A DNA stretch of 17,746 bases from Flavobacteriaceae bacterium (GTDB lineage: Bacteria > Bacteroidota > Bacteroidia > Flavobacteriales > Flavobacteriaceae): NCBI GenBank assembly GCA_002713705.1, contig PAUJ01000009.1, positions 27,924 to 45,669 on the forward strand, in the 5' to 3' direction. Every line of letters begins with the position of its first letter. Position 1 is the stretch's first letter. The position numbers and the translations under genes are program-made. Positions 15,949 through 17,746 of the stretch are shown here, in pieces. The notes beneath the pieces were generated by a model that saw only the letters and a list, made by a program, of their open reading frames with translations, did no database searches and was not told the origin of the DNA.

Positions 15949-17262
15949 ATGTTGCAACCTATATTGAGATTTTCAAAAAAAACAAAAGATGAAAAAATTG
16001 ATTGGCTAGTCGCTAACTACCTCAACAATGACAAAAATTCAAAAAATGTTTTAAAACAATATTGGAATAATGACAAAAAACTACAAAAACTACACGATGG
16101 TTTTATAGAAAATACGGTGAGTAATTATTATTTACCATTTGCAATTGCTCCTAACTTTTTAATTAATAAAGAACTATTTGCAATTCCAATGGTAATTGAA
16201 GAAAGTTCTGTTGTTGCTGCCGCGAGTAATACTGCGAAATTTTGGTTAGAAAGAGGGGGCTTTAAAACAGAAGTAATTTCAACTACAAAAAACGGTCAAA
16301 TTCATATTAATTTTTATGGTGATGATTTGGCAATTCAAACTTTTTTTTCTGAAACTAAATCTATTTTAATAGATAGTATTTCGGAAATTGAAAAAAACAT
16401 GAAAAAACGAGGTGGTGGGTTATTAGACATTATTCTTATAAACGCTACCGACTCTCTTGAAGGTTATTATCAGCTTCATTGCACCTTTGAAACCAGTGAT
16501 GCAATGGGCGCTAATTTTATTAACACTTGCTTAGAGGAAATCGCTAAAACTTTAGAAAACACGTCAAAATTACATACTGATTTTATTTTAAAAAACACAT
16601 TCCCAGAAATAGTAATGAGCATACTTTCTAATTACGTCCCCGAATGTTTGGTTAAAGCTCAAGTAAGCTGCCCAGTTGAAGAAATGTCTGCAAATGGTAT
16701 GGAAGGCAAAACATTTGTATCAAAATTCATTAGAGCAATTGAAATAGCGAAAATAGACAAAAGAAGAGCAGTCACCCATAATAAAGGAATTATGAATGGA
16801 ATCGATGCCGTAATATTAGCCACTGGAAATGATTTCAGGTCTGTTGAGGCAGGCATTCATGCATATGCTTCAAAAAATGGGAATTACACCAGTTTAACGA
16901 ATGCTAAAATAGAGAATGGTATTTTTATATTTTCTATAGAAATTCCTTTAGCTATAGGTACTATTGGAGGTTTAACAGGCCTACACCCATTAGTAAACTT
17001 TGGTCTTTCTTTATTACAAAAGCCATCTGCAAAAAAATTAATGCAAATTATAGCAGTAGCTGGTTTAGCACAAAATTTTGCAGCATTGCGTTCCTTAGTA
17101 ACAACAGGAATTCAAAGAGGGCATATGAAAATGCATTTGGCTAATATTTTAAATAATTTAGTAGTAACACAATCAGAAACAGAAAAAACGCTTGCTTATT
17201 TTAAAGACCACACGATTACTCATAGTTCTGTAGCTAATTTCATTAAACAACTAAGAAAATAA
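15949..17262 (+). CDS. mvaA: Class II hydroxymethylglutaryl-CoA reductase
   Basis: The enzyme interconverts HMG-CoA and mevalonate with NAD(P)H, the committed step of the mevalonate isoprenoid route used by many Flavobacteriaceae. The 437-residue product has the class II motifs: IPMVIEESSVVAAASN with the catalytic Glu at 84/85 (79-94), the cofactor-region DAMGAN (184-189), THNKGIMNGIDAV with catalytic Lys279, ATGND with Asp295 (16 residues after the Lys, as in the Pseudomonas mevalonii enzyme), and the late RGHMKMHLANI with catalytic His392. Automated annotation often labels class II enzymes 'degradative', but the partner gene favours a biosynthetic role here. It is divergent from the POT pair, and a GHMP kinase gene follows after two bases. 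Confidence 0.95.
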   Translation: MLQPILRFSKKTKDEKIDWLVANYLNNDKNSKNVLKQYWNNDKKLQKLHDGFIENTVSNYYLPFAIAPNFLINKELFAIPMVIEESSVVAAASNTAKFWLERGGFKTEVISTTKNGQIHINFYGDDLAIQTFFSETKSILIDSISEIEKNMKKRGGGLLDIILINATDSLEGYYQLHCTFETSDAMGANFINTCLEEIAKTLENTSKLHTDFILKNTFPEIVMSILSNYVPECLVKAQVSCPVEEMSANGMEGKTFVSKFIRAIEIAKIDKRRAVTHNKGIMNGIDAVILATGNDFRSVEAGIHAYASKNGNYTSLTNAKIENGIFIFSIEIPLAIGTIGGLTGLHPLVNFGLSLLQKPSAKKLMQIIAVAGLAQNFAALRSLVTTGIQRGHMKMHLANILNNLVVTQSETEKTLAYFKDHTITHSSVANFIKQLRK

Positions 17263-17264
17263 TT

Positions 17265-17746
17265 TTGAATCAAAAATATTTCAGTAACGGAAAATTATTA
17301 TTTACAGGTGAATATGTAGTACTTGATGGAGCTAGTGCATTGGCTTTTCCAACTAAATTCGGGCAGTCTATGTCGGTAAAAGAAATTAAGGACCCAAAAA
17401 TAATATGGGAAAGCTTTAATTGTAATGATGAACTTTGGTTGCACTGCGAATTTTCAATACATGATATTAAAATACCTCAAAAAAAAATTGATGATGAAAA
17501 AGATATGTTAATTTCTATATTAAGAGAGGTTAGTAAGTTAAATCCTAAATTTCTAAATCAAACAAATGGATATCGCATTATTACTAAACTAGATTTTGAA
17601 AGAAATTGGGGCTTAGGTAGCTCCTCAACTTTAATTAGTAATATTTCAAAATGGGCAAATGTTGATCCTTTTAAGCTATTGGAAGTAACTTTTGGGGGAA
17701 GCGGCTATGATGTTGCTGCCGCTCAAAGAAATACTCCTATTTTATA
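17265..17746 (+). CDS. GYDIA-type GHMP kinase (3' end outside window)
   Basis: GHMP kinases phosphorylate small alcohols and carboxylates such as mevalonate, phosphomevalonate and homoserine. The first 160 residues are visible and the frame is still open at the window edge. The start is a TTG at 17265, two bases after the HMG-CoA reductase stop; it places NGKLLFTGEYVVLDGASALA (8-27) correctly at the N-terminus, and the next in-frame ATG is too far inside. The ATP-binding loop is WGLGSSSTL (115-123). GGSGYDVAAA (144-153) corresponds to the GSGYDIA signature of a Bacteroidota GHMP subgroup. Coupling to HMG-CoA reductase points to a step of the mevalonate pathway, but which phosphorylation it performs cannot be read from sequence. 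Confidence 0.9.
   Translation, partial: MNQKYFSNGKLLFTGEYVVLDGASALAFPTKFGQSMSVKEIKDPKIIWESFNCNDELWLHCEFSIHDIKIPQKKIDDEKDMLISILREVSKLNPKFLNQTNGYRIITKLDFERNWGLGSSSTLISNISKWANVDPFKLLEVTFGGSGYDVAAAQRNTPIL

Overview
This AT-rich, gene-dense window looks like chromosomal core sequence from a member of the Bacteroidota, most likely the family Flavobacteriaceae. The evidence is the style of the mreB-mreC-mreD-mrdA-rodA cluster, the divergent prc/surE pair, Bacteroidota-type lipoproteins (including an acidic 'CSDDD' surface-export signature), two adjacent POT-family peptide transporters, a class II HMG-CoA reductase next to a 'GYDIA'-type GHMP kinase, and perfect TAnnTTTG -7 promoter elements. No rRNA, tRNA, CRISPR, IS element or phage gene was seen, and no gene-free stretch exceeds 300 bases.

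Layout. (1) 1-5082, plus strand: the elongasome operon for rod-shape peptidoglycan synthesis: C-terminal part of mreB (cut by the window edge), mreC, mreD, mrdA (PBP2) and rodA. The mreD/mrdA and mrdA/rodA junctions are stop/start overlaps, so translation is probably coupled. rodA is split by one extra base in an A9 run. (2) 5135-8417, minus strand: prc (tail-specific protease lipoprotein) followed 31 bases later by an OppC/DppC-type ABC permease with a large extra domain after its first membrane helix. (3) 8581-10839, plus strand, divergent from prc: surE, a three-helix small membrane protein that overlaps surE, a 31-codon ORF that fills the next gap exactly with stop/start overlaps at both ends, and lpxB (lipid A disaccharide synthase). 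(4) 10871-15797, minus strand: a surface lipoprotein with a previously unrecognised-looking 14-residue tandem repeat, a secreted CGPC thioredoxin-fold protein, a strong intrinsic terminator, and two tandem POT transporters. (5) 15949-17746, plus strand: HMG-CoA reductase (mevalonate pathway) and, two bases later, a TTG-initiated GHMP kinase that runs off the window.

Functionally the window is mostly envelope biology: cell-wall elongation (MreBCD-PBP2-RodA), lipid A synthesis (LpxB), periplasmic protein turnover (Prc), redox/thiol chemistry (thioredoxin-like), peptide uptake (POT pair, ABC permease) and isoprenoid precursor supply (HMGR, GHMP kinase), which also feeds undecaprenyl carrier and quinone synthesis. 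Nothing here is clearly a new multi-gene system. The best leads are the rodA slippage site, the 14-residue repeat lipoprotein and the coupled 31-codon ORF upstream of lpxB.
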